DNA from: Morinoia aosen
Taxonomy: Eukaryota; Arthropoda; Malacostraca; Amphipoda; Talitridae
Length of the DNA: 64,000 nt
Reading direction: 5' to 3'
Assembly (NCBI GenBank): GCA_030386875.1
Contig: CM059563.1
Span: 31,410,139-31,474,138 of the forward strand
In this document: in pieces, positions 1-10,312 of the stretch
How the letters are laid out: the number at the start of each line of letters is the position of its first letter
How positions within the stretch are numbered: position 1 is the first letter of the stretch
Made by a program: the position numbers and the translations under genes
Notes under the pieces: model-generated
Databases searched by the model: none
What the model saw: only the letters and a program-made list of their open reading frames with translations
What the model was told of the DNA's origin: nothing

Positions 1-1380
1 ACAAGATTTTAGATTGCTTTAATTTTTCTTATAGATGATAGATAATGTACAATTATATTAACAATTTGCTTTTGAGTGAGTTCCATAAAAGGGCCACCTC
101 CAAGCAATTTTTTAAGCAGAACGGTACATGATGTAGGCTCAAGGAATTTTTCATGGAGGTACGTTCTCCAGTGTAGCAACAGCAGTAGAAAAAAGGTGGT
201 CAATATTTTCCTCAGCACCACATGAGCAATTTGGATCATCAACAATATTGAAGCGATGTAGATGTGACCTAAGCCTCTGTGTGCCCAACACGCAGACGAG
301 CAAATGCTGTCTCGACGCAACGGATCTTGTGTGCAGCCCACGGCCACATTGTCGTATTTTCTCTGATTTTCAGTAAATGTCGTCCTTTCCCTGTCAGTTG
401 AATCTCCCTTATCCATTCAGTGCTCCACTTTAATTCGAAGGCTTCACATATGAAACTTTTCATTTCTTCAAATGAGGTTGGTGTCAGCGTGCGGTACCGA
501 AGCAGATGGTCATCTTTGGCTGCCTAATCAGCAGCCTCATTACCAGGAACACCTTTATGACCTGAAATGAACTGCAGGTAAGTACCATGGGAAGAAGCAG
601 TGGTGTACAGCTTGGCTTGTATGTCACATACTAAGGGGAGATAGTTTTTTGGCTTCCTATTCAGAATGAGGTACAAGGAGCTCAAGGAGTCACTAAAAAT
701 GACATAGTTATCCTCCCCATTATTGTTCAACAGTGTCCATCGAAGAGCTTCGTTGATAGCTATTAGTTCACACTCAATGACTTGTGCCTGTGGATGGAGT
801 TTCCAGTTCTTGGTGACTCCTCTCGAAGGGACAACCACTGCAGCAGATGAGGAACAGGTAGGTTCAGCAATGCAGGACCCATCAGGAAATAAAGGGGTGT
901 ATCCAGTGACAGCTGTGTCCATTAATTCATGATACCTTTGAATAACACTTTGATTAGACAGGGAAGATGCCGGGGTAGGCAGAAAATCAGTAAGAACGTG
1001 GGCTTCTACTTTGAACCAGGGAGGCAGCGGTGAAACCAGTGGTGCTGCATTGTGAGCTGGAATCTGCAGGTTAACACTGGAAAAAAGAGCTCTTACACGT
1101 GATGCCATGGATGGCAAAAGCATAGAAGAAACTAGCTGTGGAGGGAATGGAGCTTGAAGTAAGTTGTTATCAATTTCACTGGGAAGTTGCTGTAGTTTGC
1201 TGTAATACAAACACGTGAGTTGATCTCTGTGTATTGCCAAAGGAAAGATATTGGTTTCCACCTCCAGTGAAGCTTCAGGAGAAGTTTTGCGGCATCCAGT
1301 AGCAAGGCACAGGCACTGATTTTGAATGGTGTTTAGGTGAAGGAGATTTGAAGGACCATCAGCACCATACAGAGGAAAGA
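1..1380 (-). mobile_element. 3' part of I-clade LINE (RNase H and ORF2 C-terminus)
   Basis: This is the distal piece of the LINE whose 5' part lies at 13890-17935. Read on the minus strand, the protein resumes at about 1375 with FPLYGADG and continues into an RNase H domain at 1261-524. RNase H acidic residues are visible in FPDGSC, in ECELIAINEA and in FSDSLS, and the domain ends near SGHKGVPGNEAAD. Below 524 the C-terminal tail continues (KIRCVETAFARLRVGHT, then a Cys/His-containing stretch) in more than one frame, so at least one frameshift is present around 265-300. An RNase H behind the RT is typical of the I group of non-LTR elements. The 3' end is not visible and probably lies beyond the window. 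Confidence is high for the class and moderate for the exact family. Confidence 0.85.
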
Positions 1381-1784
1381 AAGAAGAAAGAAAGAAAAAA
1401 CTTTATTTCCAATAGAGATTGTACAATATTACAATCATTGGTTTTTAAATATCTTAAAATTAATACACTTAGATGATACACACACACGAGTATTGAAAAA
1501 CTCGTGTCACTAGTCGAAAATAAATGATTGAGGGCAATGTACTCCTAATCTTGCTTAATCTACATTTGACAATACATGTAATGATAATTATAAGAGATAA
1601 CGCAAATTCATGGACGATGCATTTTCATTGTGGGGTGAAAACACTTTCGACAGTTTACATGTACATGACATAAAACTTCGCAATTATTGATGCCAGGAAA
1701 TAATATATGAATCGCTTGTTTCGGCAAATGTTCAAAAGTGTCATTTTAAGGAAGCATGAATAAAAAATATAAATACAAATCCAT

Positions 1785-1860
1785 ATACATATATATACGT
1801 ACATATATATATACATACATACACACACACATACAGATATATATATATATATATATGTAC
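1785..1860. repeat. TA/CA-rich microsatellite in LINE 3' UTR
   Basis: Alternating ATAC/ATAT/ACAC runs inside the 3' non-coding part of the family B LINE. Similar short runs recur at 2105-2155, 2395-2450 and 3020-3200. The small ORFs across it are low complexity and not genes. Confidence 0.8.
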
Positions 1861-1861
1861 G

Positions 1862-2420
1862 CATAAGCATGAGGACCAAGAAGATTATAAGTTTTGTATT
1901 TCTAATTCAACAATTTTAACATAACTGTCGTTAGTTAATAAGCATTTTATTTAAATATAAATGGATGATCGTACAACAAATGTATAGTTTGTACATGAAT
2001 GCTTTACAATAATAAAGAGATGACGAGTTAGGTAATGTTACAAGTTGAGAGTGAACAGAAAATGACCATTATCTCTAGTAAAATGCTAGTTGTCAGTTTA
2101 GTACACACATATGTGCACACATACATGTAAATATATACACATATATGTACACATAAGCATGAGGACCAAGAAGATTATAAGTTTTGTATTTCTGATTCAA
2201 CAATTTTAACATACCGGTCATTAGTTAATAAGCATTTTATTTAAATATAAATGGATGATCGCAGAACAAATGTATAGTTTGTACATGAATGCTTTACAAT
2301 AATAAAGAGATGACGAGTTAGGTAATGTTACAAGTTGAGAGTGCACAGAAAAAAGACCATTTTCTCTAGTAAAATGCTAGTTGTCAGTTTAGTACACACA
2401 TAAGTGCACGTATACATGTA
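1862..2420. repeat. Two tandem copies of a 290-bp unit
   Basis: The unit starting CATAAGCATGAGGACCAAG at 1862 restarts at 2152 with very few differences, a period of 290 bp. A third, degraded piece (ATAAATGGATGATC and the following GATGCTTTACAAT) lies at about 2877-2952. It sits in the 3' UTR of the family B LINE. Confidence 0.9.
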
Positions 2421-2781
2421 GATATATACACATACGCATGCACAAACATACCCACGCACATACTTACACCAAACTCGTAAGCATACACAAATGCATTTCT
2501 ATGCATTGAGGCAATACATACGCATTCTACAGAGTGTCATACGCGTAGCGTGCACACGTACACATATATACAAGTAAGCATGTGCGCAAATATCAGCATA
2601 AACTAGCCATTATAAACCAGAATTCCAATCGAGGGAAACAGAGGAAATATTTTTTATTATAGCATGAATTTTATAAAATTTCGTACTAAAAATAGTGGCA
2701 CAAGACAGTCTACTTAAGTCAGAAACATGAAAACGATTGTGGGACGTGAATAAGAAAGAAAACATTAATGTCCTATAAAGG

Positions 2782-3035
2782 TTTCATATTAGAAAACAAA
2801 TCACATTATCTTTGAAATATGGCGCAAATTGTCGGCAATTCATAAACAAACATAGGTATCACATTATTATAAGCAGAATAAGCATATTACTGCAGTATAA
2901 ATGGATGATCACACAACGAATTTATTTTTATTTTTACATGGATGCTTTACAATTTCATATCAGAAAAAAAACACATTATCTTTGTAATATGGTGCAGAAT
3001 GTCTGCAATTGATAAACACACACACACATATAGGT
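2782..3035. repeat. Direct duplication with about 171-bp spacing
   Basis: The segment beginning TTTCATATTAGAAAA at 2782 and containing CACATTATCTTTG recurs at 2953 in slightly diverged form, both ending in AATTxATAAACA. It is another internal duplication of the LINE 3' UTR, between the 290-bp repeats and the ORF. Confidence 0.75.
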
Positions 3036-3381
3036 ACCATGACGGTCTAGTTTGATGCTTGCACAGAAACGGAGAGGAATGACATAAAATGCAACCTTCG
3101 ACTGGTTTATCTACTCTAGTGCACACAGGTGTACGTGCACATATACACACCCATATGTGCACATACACCTATATACTCGTACGTACGCACATATACAAGT
3201 AAGCATGTTTGCAAATGACAACGTATAGGCGGTCAAATCATAATACCTACGCATACTTCCAAACTGTTGTGTGATGTCTTGAATTATAAAACAATGAGCG
3301 AGGGAGATTGTTCAGCAATGGAGATACCAGGCAAATGAGATTCGTCAGTACTCATTCAGTATGTTCTGTAACTAAAAATAA

Positions 3382-5295
3382 TTATTGAGACACAAGATGA
3401 CGAGTTATTTTGGCTTTAAATTCTCTCGGTCTTTGAGGGACTTTAATATTCAGGGGAAGTTTGTTCCACAGTAAGGCGCCTGATATGGACAGAGCCTTCT
3501 GCCCTAAGTGAGATGAACGATAGTTGACTAAGACATTATTGTTTCTGTTCGGTTTTTGATTGGTTACAGTGGGTGGATGGAAACGCACTATCTCAGCATT
3601 GCTCTGAGGAAGATATAACGAGGAGAATACGTATTGGGCCTTCTGCAAGAGGAGCCTTTCTTGGATAGGAATCCAGCCGAGTTTATTGAGGAGAGGGGTT
3701 ACGTGATCATTTCTTTTGAAATTACCGTTGCATACCACCTTGGCTGCAAAATTCATGCATTTTTGTAAGTCCCTTTGAAGGTATTGAGGTAAGTCTCCCC
3801 ATACTAGGCTGCAGTAGTCAATGCGCGATAACACAAGGGATTGAATAGCTAATAATCTGGATTTTTCGTCTAGCATACTTTTTATACGATGAAAAAAACA
3901 TTAAAGTTCCGTAGATTTTGTTGCAAGTAGTCTCAACGTGAGATTTGAAGGACATATTTCTATCGAACCAGATACCTAGATTTTTAACTTTTTCTGATGC
4001 ATTAATTTTATCATTTCCAACTGCAAGAGTAAGATCTGAAGTTTTTTTAATTGCATCTTTGGATCCAAAAATAATGCATTGTGTTTTATTAGCATTTAAT
4101 TTGAGACCATTTCGGTCGTACCATGATTTCAGGCTAGTCAGTAAAGTTTCGGCTTTAATTTGCGTCTGTGGTATTTCCGATACTGAACTTGTTATTGCAA
4201 TTTGAACATCATCTGCATACATTGAGATCCGTGTGTTAGAAGGAGGGAAATCATTAATGAAAATAGAAAAGAGTAGCGGACCAAGAATGGATCCTTGGGG
4301 AACACCAAAATTGTTTTGAATGAATGGGGACAATTTGTTTTCTATGCGGACTGCATGAGATCGATTTGACAAGTAACTTTCAAACCATTGCGTGTCTATT
4401 CCCAAGTTCAGTATTTTACGTAGAAGTCTTTCGTGTTCGACGCTATCGAACGCCTTAGAGAGATCAAGTAGCAGCAAGAGTGTTACATTCTTTTGATCGA
4501 TGTCACTGTATATTTTTTCAGATATATTGAGCAGAGCGTCTTGGGTGCTAGTATTTCTTCTATAGGCATATTGATTTTGGTGGAGTAGATTTGACTCGTC
4601 CAGGTGAAATGACAGTTGATTTGCCACCACTTTCTCCAATAGTTTGGACATGACAGGCAAAAGACTGATGGGCCTGTAGTTTGATGCTGTATTTAGGTCA
4701 CCACTTTTGTGCAACGGTCTAATAATGGAGTGTTTCCATTGGTTTGGAAACGTGTTGGTTACTATTGATGTATTAATTATCAGACGAATCCATGGTGCTG
4801 TAACAGGGAAACTGTCTTTGATATATTGAAGACTGATACCATCATGTCCAACCGCCTTTGTGTTTTTTAGTGAGTATAAGATGTTTTGTAACTCCGGTAA
4901 ATCGACAGGGCGTGGTCTCCACTTGACATCAGTCCTCGAGGGTGCAGTGGGGCATGAATTTTCAATTGTCGTTTCATCTGGATTGGTACACACCTCACTG
5001 AAAACTTGAGCCCCTACTTTTGAAAAGAATGTGTTGAAATCCGTGGCGGTTGCCAAGGGATTTTCAAAATTATTATGCGATCTAAATTTTTATATGGGGC
5101 TACCTCACTAATGATTTCCCAAGTTCGCTTCGGGTTATTTTTAGCCGTTATCAGTGCCTGTTGGAAGTGAGTTTGTTTCGCTTCAGTGATTTTCTTTCGA
5201 AGAATTTTTTCATGTTCTTTATATCTCTTGTATAAGGTACTGTTTGATCTATTGTTTTTGTACTCTCGCAAGTTAGCTTTCTTTATTCTGCTCAT
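3382..5295 (-). pseudogene. Reverse transcriptase of family B LINE (broken ORF2)
   Basis: Non-LTR reverse transcriptase that would copy the LINE RNA at a nicked target. Reading on the minus strand from 5295, a basic linker is followed by the RT fingers and palm: KTKAVGHDGIS, NYRPISLLPVMSKLLEK, LLDLSKAFDSVEH, GVPQGSILGPLLFSIFINDF and the catalytic MYADDVQ. The C-terminal part (VLSRIDYCSLVWGDLPQYLQ onward, 3876-3382) follows. The linker (5295-5014), RT (5056-3818) and C-terminal block (3876-3382) are in different frames with overlapping ends, so at least two frameshifts have occurred. The endonuclease domain is absent because the copy is 5'-truncated. The motif spelling fits the CR1/L2/Jockey assemblage; the exact clade is an inference. 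Confidence 0.85.
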
Positions 5296-5325
5296 CTCTT
5301 TAACTTCGTCAGTAATCCAAACAGT

Positions 5326-5361
5326 CTAGTCGGCTGCGAATGAGAGTTCTATAAAGGTAAA
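5326..5361 (-). mobile_element. 36-bp sliver of the I-clade LINE between two insertions
   Basis: On the minus strand this short piece encodes LYRTLIRSRLD, the expected continuation of the I-clade ORF2 that stops at RELLLY on the far side of the Gypsy element (13890). It is all that separates the Gypsy 3' LTR from the family B LINE. It includes one copy of the GTAAA target repeat at 5357-5361. Confidence 0.8.
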
Positions 5362-5774
5362 TATGATAGACTTAGAAATCCTACACTAGAGCACAGTATA
5401 GGTTCCACATAGACACAACACAGTAATAGTGCTGACATAAATAGACAATGCAATGACACATCACAAGTAAATAATTCACTCACCTCTTAGATACCTTACA
5501 ACTTAAATACTCAATTACCAGACATGTGGCTAGCAAGAGTAGAGCGGAGATAGGTGGGAATATATAGAAAAGAGTCGAGTAGAAATAAGTACATTAGTTT
5601 CGAAATTAGAAAGTTAGATACTTAGCCACAGTAGGTAATTATATACACACTCGGCCTACATTTACTTGTTGTTGAGCCCGAGACCAATAGAAGACTGACT
5701 GCGAGTGCTGCTCTCACGAGCGTTGCCAACTTTAGGTCTCTCTAACTAGAACTTACATTACTCGCTATATTACA
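5362..5774 (-). repeat. 3' LTR of the Gypsy element
   Basis: Matches 13478-13888 along its length. It is preceded (minus strand) by a purine tract at 5775-5787, which places it as the 3' LTR. In minus orientation it begins TGTAATATAGCG and ends TATCATA. Confidence 0.9.
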
Positions 5775-5787
5775 CCCCTCCCTCCTT
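5775..5787 (-). other. Polypurine tract of the Gypsy element
   Basis: On the minus strand AAGGAGGGAGGGG abuts the 3' LTR. In LTR elements this is where plus-strand DNA synthesis is primed. Confidence 0.8.
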
Positions 5788-5839
5788 AATTAGAAACCCC
5801 CCCTTGTATCCCAAGTCCCCTTATTTAATATAGTCAATC

Positions 5840-6254
5840 CTAAAGGTCCATTCTCACCACAGGCTTCCGGGCCCGGGTAGACCTGCATGGGATGCTAGTA
5901 CTTGGAGGCTCGTGCATCCTAGCCTCCTGGGTGGGAATCGGGTAATCAGGTGTTTTGGAGTCAGGTTCATTGGTCGGAGGTGGTGGGTATGAATTTTGAG
6001 CAGGTTGTGGAAACACAACGGTTTCCTCCGTAGGTTGTTCCAAGGGTTCAGGGATGGTGTTCGAGCAGGTAATAACTTGGTCCCGGTGTCACAAACGACC
6101 TCTCCCCCCTTCAGTTGGCACTTGTAGGATACCGGGCCTGTTTTCTCAATGGTGGTAGCAGGGGTCCATTTTGGGGAACCCGGCGTGTATTGACGGTAGT
6201 CAGGCCGCACAGGGGTTGCCGAGCCTTTTGTGTTAGTTACCCATAATCCCAAGT
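5840..6254 (-). pseudogene. Post-integrase region of the Gypsy polyprotein (fossil)
   Basis: The minus-strand frame includes WVTNTKGSATPVRPDY, then KWTPATTIEKTGPVSYKCQL, which resembles the module that follows the integrase core in many Gypsy elements (GPY/F-like, binding DNA or chromatin). It is separated from the integrase core by an inserted block of about 0.9 kb. It then runs into a proline-rich tail before the polypurine tract. Fossil, not functional. Confidence 0.65.
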
Positions 6255-7190
6255 ATTTTCTTTATGTGTCCAGCTCCCTGAACGCCGACTTGTCTGTTTC
6301 TCTGCGCTGATGTTGCGTCTGTGCATTTACTTTAGTTAGCCCTTAAATATCATTTGTATTACATGTCGATATTCCAATGTTTCTTTGATTACCTAGCTAA
6401 GTAAGACTGATATTTTAAATGCAATTTTGAGTGTTGTACCTTGTTATGCAGTAGCTCATTTGTGTACGCACTATTTTTGCAACAGAAAATAAATCACTGT
6501 CTTTGTTAAAATATATCAGTGTATGTAATAGGGACTTCAAAGAGATTCAGCAACAAAGAAGTTACCCCCTGAGGTGAAAAGAGTATCTTTTCTCCTTTTT
6601 GACACAGGCTTTAGTCTCATACGACACCTCGCCCAACAAGGGGTTTAAGGAGCCACCTCGGAAGGGCGAACTATTTCATGTAGTTGGTCGATTAGGGAGA
6701 CGCTGTCGCAGTTCGGCAGTAACAGAATTCACTTCTAAAGCCCTAGCGGTCTCATACGGCGCAGACAGTTGCTCGTCTTCCTAACGGTACCGCCGTAGTT
6801 CGGCTCAAAACGGAATTTACTTCTGTTGCCCTAGCGGACTGAATACGGCGTAGGCGGTACCCACACACACACACCTCACTCAAGCGGTGCCACCGTAGTT
6901 CGGCACAAAACAGAAATAACTTCTGTTGCCCTAGCGGACTGAATACGGCGTAGGCGGTACCCACACAAACCTCACCTCACACACACGACGGTACCGCCGT
7001 AGTTCGGCACTAACAGAAATTACTTCTGTTGCCCTAGCGGACCGATTACGACGTAGGCGGTACCCACACGAACCTAAGGAAGGGCAGCTGCGAAGAAAAG
7101 CTAGCGCCCCGGAAAAAGGTAGCTGCACAGAAGACAGCCCCCTTTTCCACAAACCCTTACGTCGACTGCACGACGGTATCGACAACGGAC
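6255..7190. repeat. Insertion in Gypsy built of hairpin-bounded tandem units
   Basis: The block separates two parts of the Gypsy polyprotein, so it is a later insertion; its exact ends and target repeats could not be fixed. Three good units start at about 6785, 6886 and 6990, and a degraded one at about 6675, with spacing near 100 bp. Each unit opens GGTACCGCCGTAGTTCGG (or a close variant), contains CTTCTGTTGCCCTAGCGGAC, and closes CGTAGGCGGTACC, so GGTACCGCC and GGCGGTACC can pair across about 80 bp. The 6255-6600 part is AT-rich and featureless. No transposase is seen. Confidence 0.7.
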
Positions 7191-7295
7191 CATCACAAGT
7201 GACTCCGGCGGAATGTCAATCGCGCGAGACCCTGGGTGGTATCTTTTCTGAGCGTCTTGGCTTTGAGCAACTTTGGATGCGATTGCTTCTGACGG

Positions 7296-7901
7296 TCAAA
7301 GTAGATCAAGACGAGAGCTAACTTTCCTGCCTAACATCAGTTCGGCGGGCGTAACACCTGTTGTCGTGTGGGGTGTTAGCCGATAGTTGAACAGGAACCT
7401 GTCTAGTGCTAGGCGTAGGGGTTCCGTTGACCTTCGTATATTCTTCTTGAAAGTTTGTACCATGCGCTCTGCCAGTCCATTAGTTGAAGGATGGTATGGT
7501 GCGCTCGTAATATGTCGCATACCACATGCCTTCATAAATTCTTGGAATTCAGCCGATGTGAAACACGTTGCGTTGTCCGAAACAATTGTTACTGGAAATC
7601 CAAATGTCGCAAAAGTGTGTTTCAGGCACGAGATCGTTTCGCTAGAGGTTGCAGTACATGTGGGAAAAATTTCAACCCACTCAGAGTGTGCGTCCACGAT
7701 CACTAGATAGTATCTTCCATCCATTGGGCTCGCGTAGTCAATGTGTATGCGATGCCAAGGCTTCGCAGGCCATTCCCACGGATGGAGTTCAGCTTTCGTT
7801 GGTGCAGCTCGAGTGCTCAGGCACTCGCTGCATGACTTAGTCGTTTCTTCTAGGTCTTTGTCCAGCAGCGGCCACCATACATAGCTGCGAGCTAACTCCT
7901 T
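7296..7901 (-). pseudogene. Integrase of the Gypsy element (fossil)
   Basis: The minus-strand reading shows the H2C2 zinc-binding region (SYVWWPLLDKDLEE, then CSECLSTRAAP) followed by the DDE catalytic core: WHRIHIDYASPMDGRYYLV, VSDNATCFTSAEFQEF and APYHPSTNGLAERMVQ. In life this enzyme joins the element's DNA to the target. The domain is cut near its start by the inner LTR element at 7902. The call is certain by motif; the copy is a fossil. Confidence 0.92.
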
Positions 7902-8540
7902 TGTGGTGGTATGAACACACACCACCACAACCTTCGCACGCTTCAATACACCGCGCGGTCCGACGTGAAAGTAAACAGGCGTTCCCGCCAATCAGAGACC
8001 CGGACGGGTCGAGTCAACCTCCAGCGAGGCCTATATAAACAGCCGCGCAGCCAGCGGAGCTCAGTACACTCTCAGCGTCCCTGATATTCACACTAAGCCT
8101 CGACGCTCCGCCAGCACCTCACCCGTCGGCTTCACCGCCTCCTCGACAGCCAGCCGCCACGTCTTGTTGCTTGCTAGACGCACCAGTTCCCCGCTACCGC
8201 CTCTGGTACTCCTTGGTCGGAGACCCTCGGACAGCAGCAGCCTCACCGATCTGCTCTCGCCCCTCAACGACGCAGCGTCTCCCCGACAACCGTCGGTCCG
8301 CCAAGACGTCATCTGTCACTGTATTACTCGACTGTAATATTTCCTTGTGCCATTATTGTCGGCGATCTTCATAATAATACGGCGTTTATTCCAGTTGTGT
8401 TTTCCTCACCTTGCCGGTTCGTTTGCACCTCAGGCACTCACTTCGGGCAAAGATATTTCACAAGTCTACCGATATTCACAAGTCAATAGATATTCACAAG
8501 TCTGCCCGGAGTGTAAAGCAGCCTGAGGGAGAACACCACA
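7902..8540 (+). repeat. 5' LTR of the CsRn1-like element
   Basis: It begins TGTGGTGG and ends ACCACA. It carries a CCAAT-like motif near 7988 and CTATATAAAC at 8031-8040, a TATA box placing transcription start near 8065. It is GC-rich compared with the surrounding DNA. Confidence 0.9.
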
Positions 8541-8541
8541 C

Positions 8542-8551
8542 TGGTGACCCC
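8542..8551 (+). other. Primer binding site, tRNA-Trp type
   Basis: TGGTGACCCC lies one base after the 5' LTR and is complementary to the CCA end of tRNA-Trp. The match beyond ten bases is imperfect. Confidence 0.65.
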
Positions 8552-8573
8552 AGAGTGACCGGCAGGTGGAAGC

Positions 8574-9669
8574 ATGGCTTGGAAAGATGTCCGTTTACCC
8601 GCCTTCGAAGGCGACATCAAAGGATGGCTTCTCCACTGCGAAGTTTACCTCGCACAAATTCCAAATCTGAACGACGCTTCAAAGTTCGGGGCGCTCCTCG
8701 GGGGGCTACCTACGCACATCATCACCGGAGTACAAGAAGTACTGCTGAACCCTCCGGCTAACGGTAAATTCGACGCCCTGAAAGCCGCGCTCACAAAACG
8801 TTTCGTTCGTCACGACGACGAGTCCAACTACGACGCCATTGTGAAACTAACGCTCGGAGACAGCACGCCATCCGAGTTACTCCTAGAAATGACGCGTCTC
8901 AACAACTGCAGACAAGCTCCGCTACCACCTTCAGTCATCCGCTCCATGCATCTCGCAAAATTACCAACTGAAGCGCAACCACTGATTGAAGCCTTGGGAA
9001 AATTGAAAACAGACGACGAGTACGGAGAGATAGCAGATCAAGTCACAGCAAGGCAAAACGCGTGCCGAGCTACAACGGCCAAGCCCGTCACGATAAACGC
9101 GATCAAGCTATCGCCAACCCCGACAGTGTCAAGAGCCGAGTTCGACGCAGCTATGAAAGAAATAGCCGAACTCAAAGAAATGTTAGCAAGAATGTTACGC
9201 TCGCACAAAGACACCCTCCAAGCCGACAACTGGCGGAATCAAGTTCTGGCACCTAAAAGCCTTCAAGACTCAAACAAAGGAAGCACGCTCGACCAAGTAC
9301 GCTGCTACTACCATCGTACATTCAGCGACCGCGCAAGAAAGTGTACAACGCCATGCAGCTATACCCAACGACGGCCGCACAGGATGGTTAACGCCAAAAC
9401 CTACTCGCGGGCAAACGCAGCACATTTGTTGTCCGTCACCGACTCCAATACTCGGTACCTCGTCGATACCGGCTCGGCGGTCAGCTTAATTCCGCCCGAC
9501 GAAAAACACTCAACCAAATCCCCGTCCTACGACCTACTACCGGCTAACGACACTCTAATAGCCTCAGACGAGACGCTGTCTTCATACGAACGCCCTTCTC
9601 AACAAAAACAAGAAAGTCACATATCCACTGAGGTACTCGGAAACTTAAAAAAAACAACGGGGGGGCACC
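8574..9669 (+). CDS. Gag-protease-like ORF of the CsRn1-like element (fossil)
   Basis: An open frame starting MAWKDVRLPAFEG just after the primer site. The first 200 residues resemble retrotransposon capsid proteins (WLLHCEVYLAQIP, DALKAALTKRF, LLLEMTRLNNCRQ). A possible Cys/His region follows (CYYHRTFSDRARKC) and then a retropepsin-like motif (YLVDTGSAVSLIPP). The frame runs on into the 3' LTR, so its natural end is not defined. A purine-rich tract sits at about 9651-9668, just before the 3' LTR. The element has no replication enzymes of its own and would have depended on relatives. Confidence 0.8.
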
Positions 9670-10308
9670 TGTGGTGGTATGAACACACACCACCACAACC
9701 TTCGCACGCTTCAATACACCGCGCGGTCCGACGTGAAAGTAAACAGGCGTTCCCGCCAATCAGAGACCCGGACGGGTCGAGTCAACCTCCAGCGAGGCCT
9801 ATATAAACAGCCGCGCAGCCAGCGGAGCTCAGTACACTCTCAGCGTCCCTGATATTCACACTAAGCCTCGACGCTCCGCCAGCACCTCACCCGTCGGCTT
9901 CACCGCCTCCTCGACAGCCAGCCGCCACGTCTTGTTGCTTGCTAGACGCACCAGTTCCCCGCTACCGCCTCTGGTACTCCTTGGTCGGAGACCCTCGGAC
10001 AGCAGCAGCCTCACCGATCTGCTCTCGCCCCTCAACGACGCAGCGTCTCCCCGACAACCGTCGGTCCGCCAAGACGTCATCTGTCACTGTATTACTCGAC
10101 TGTAATATTTCCTTGTGCCATTATTGTCGGCGATCTTCATAATAATACGGCGTTTATTCCAGTTGTGTTTTCCTCACCTTGCCGGTTCGTTTGCACCTCA
10201 GGCACTCACTTCGGGCAAAGATATTTCACAAGTCTACCGATATTCACAAGTCAATAGATATTCACAAGTCTGCCCGGAGTGTAAAGCAGCCTGAGGGAGA
10301 ACACCACA
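9670..10308 (+). repeat. 3' LTR of the CsRn1-like element
   Basis: Same length (639 bp) and, by eye, same sequence as 7902-8540. It is followed by the CCTT target repeat and the Gypsy integrase sequence. Confidence 0.9.
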
Positions 10309-10312
10309 CCTT

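Larger units (their letters stand above)
1381..5325 (-). mobile_element. CR1/L2-like LINE (family B), 5'-truncated, inserted in the I-clade LINE
   Basis: This minus-strand LINE begins abruptly at about 5325 in the linker between endonuclease and RT (WITDEVKE) and ends at 1381 with an AATAAAG signal followed by a TTTC-rich tail. Both sides are the same I-clade LINE: RSRLD is read just upstream (5326-5361) and FPLYGADG just downstream (1380). The site was therefore a single point in that LINE, apparently in a short T run. The body carries an RT (3818-5056) and a C-terminal region (3382-3876), followed by about 2 kb of non-coding 3' sequence full of internal duplications. A second copy of the family is at 40085-43390 and a 3' end at about 59640-59950. 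Confidence 0.8.
7902..10308 (+). mobile_element. Young CsRn1-like LTR element nested in the Gypsy integrase (fossil, non-autonomous)
   Basis: Two 639-bp repeats (7902-8540 and 9670-10308) look identical by eye and bound a 1.1-kb interior. The 4-bp sequence CCTT flanks both sides (7898-7901, 10309-10312). The host sequence on either side is Gypsy integrase, so this is a clean insertion. The first LTR is followed by TGGTGACCCC (8542-8551), which matches the 3' end of eukaryotic tRNA-Trp, the primer used by the CsRn1 group. The interior carries one gag-protease-like frame and no RT, RNase H or integrase, so the copy is non-autonomous. Identical LTRs imply a very recent insertion. Family assignment is from the primer site, the 4-bp repeats and gag style. 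Confidence 0.9.

Noticed and set aside
1655-1879. 74-codon minus-strand ORF
   Set aside because: It is translated microsatellite (YIYIY, VCVCV) within a LINE 3' UTR.
8088-10142. Identical small ORF pairs at 8088-8374 and 9856-10142
   Set aside because: They lie within the two identical LTRs and are chance frames in GC-rich repeat DNA.
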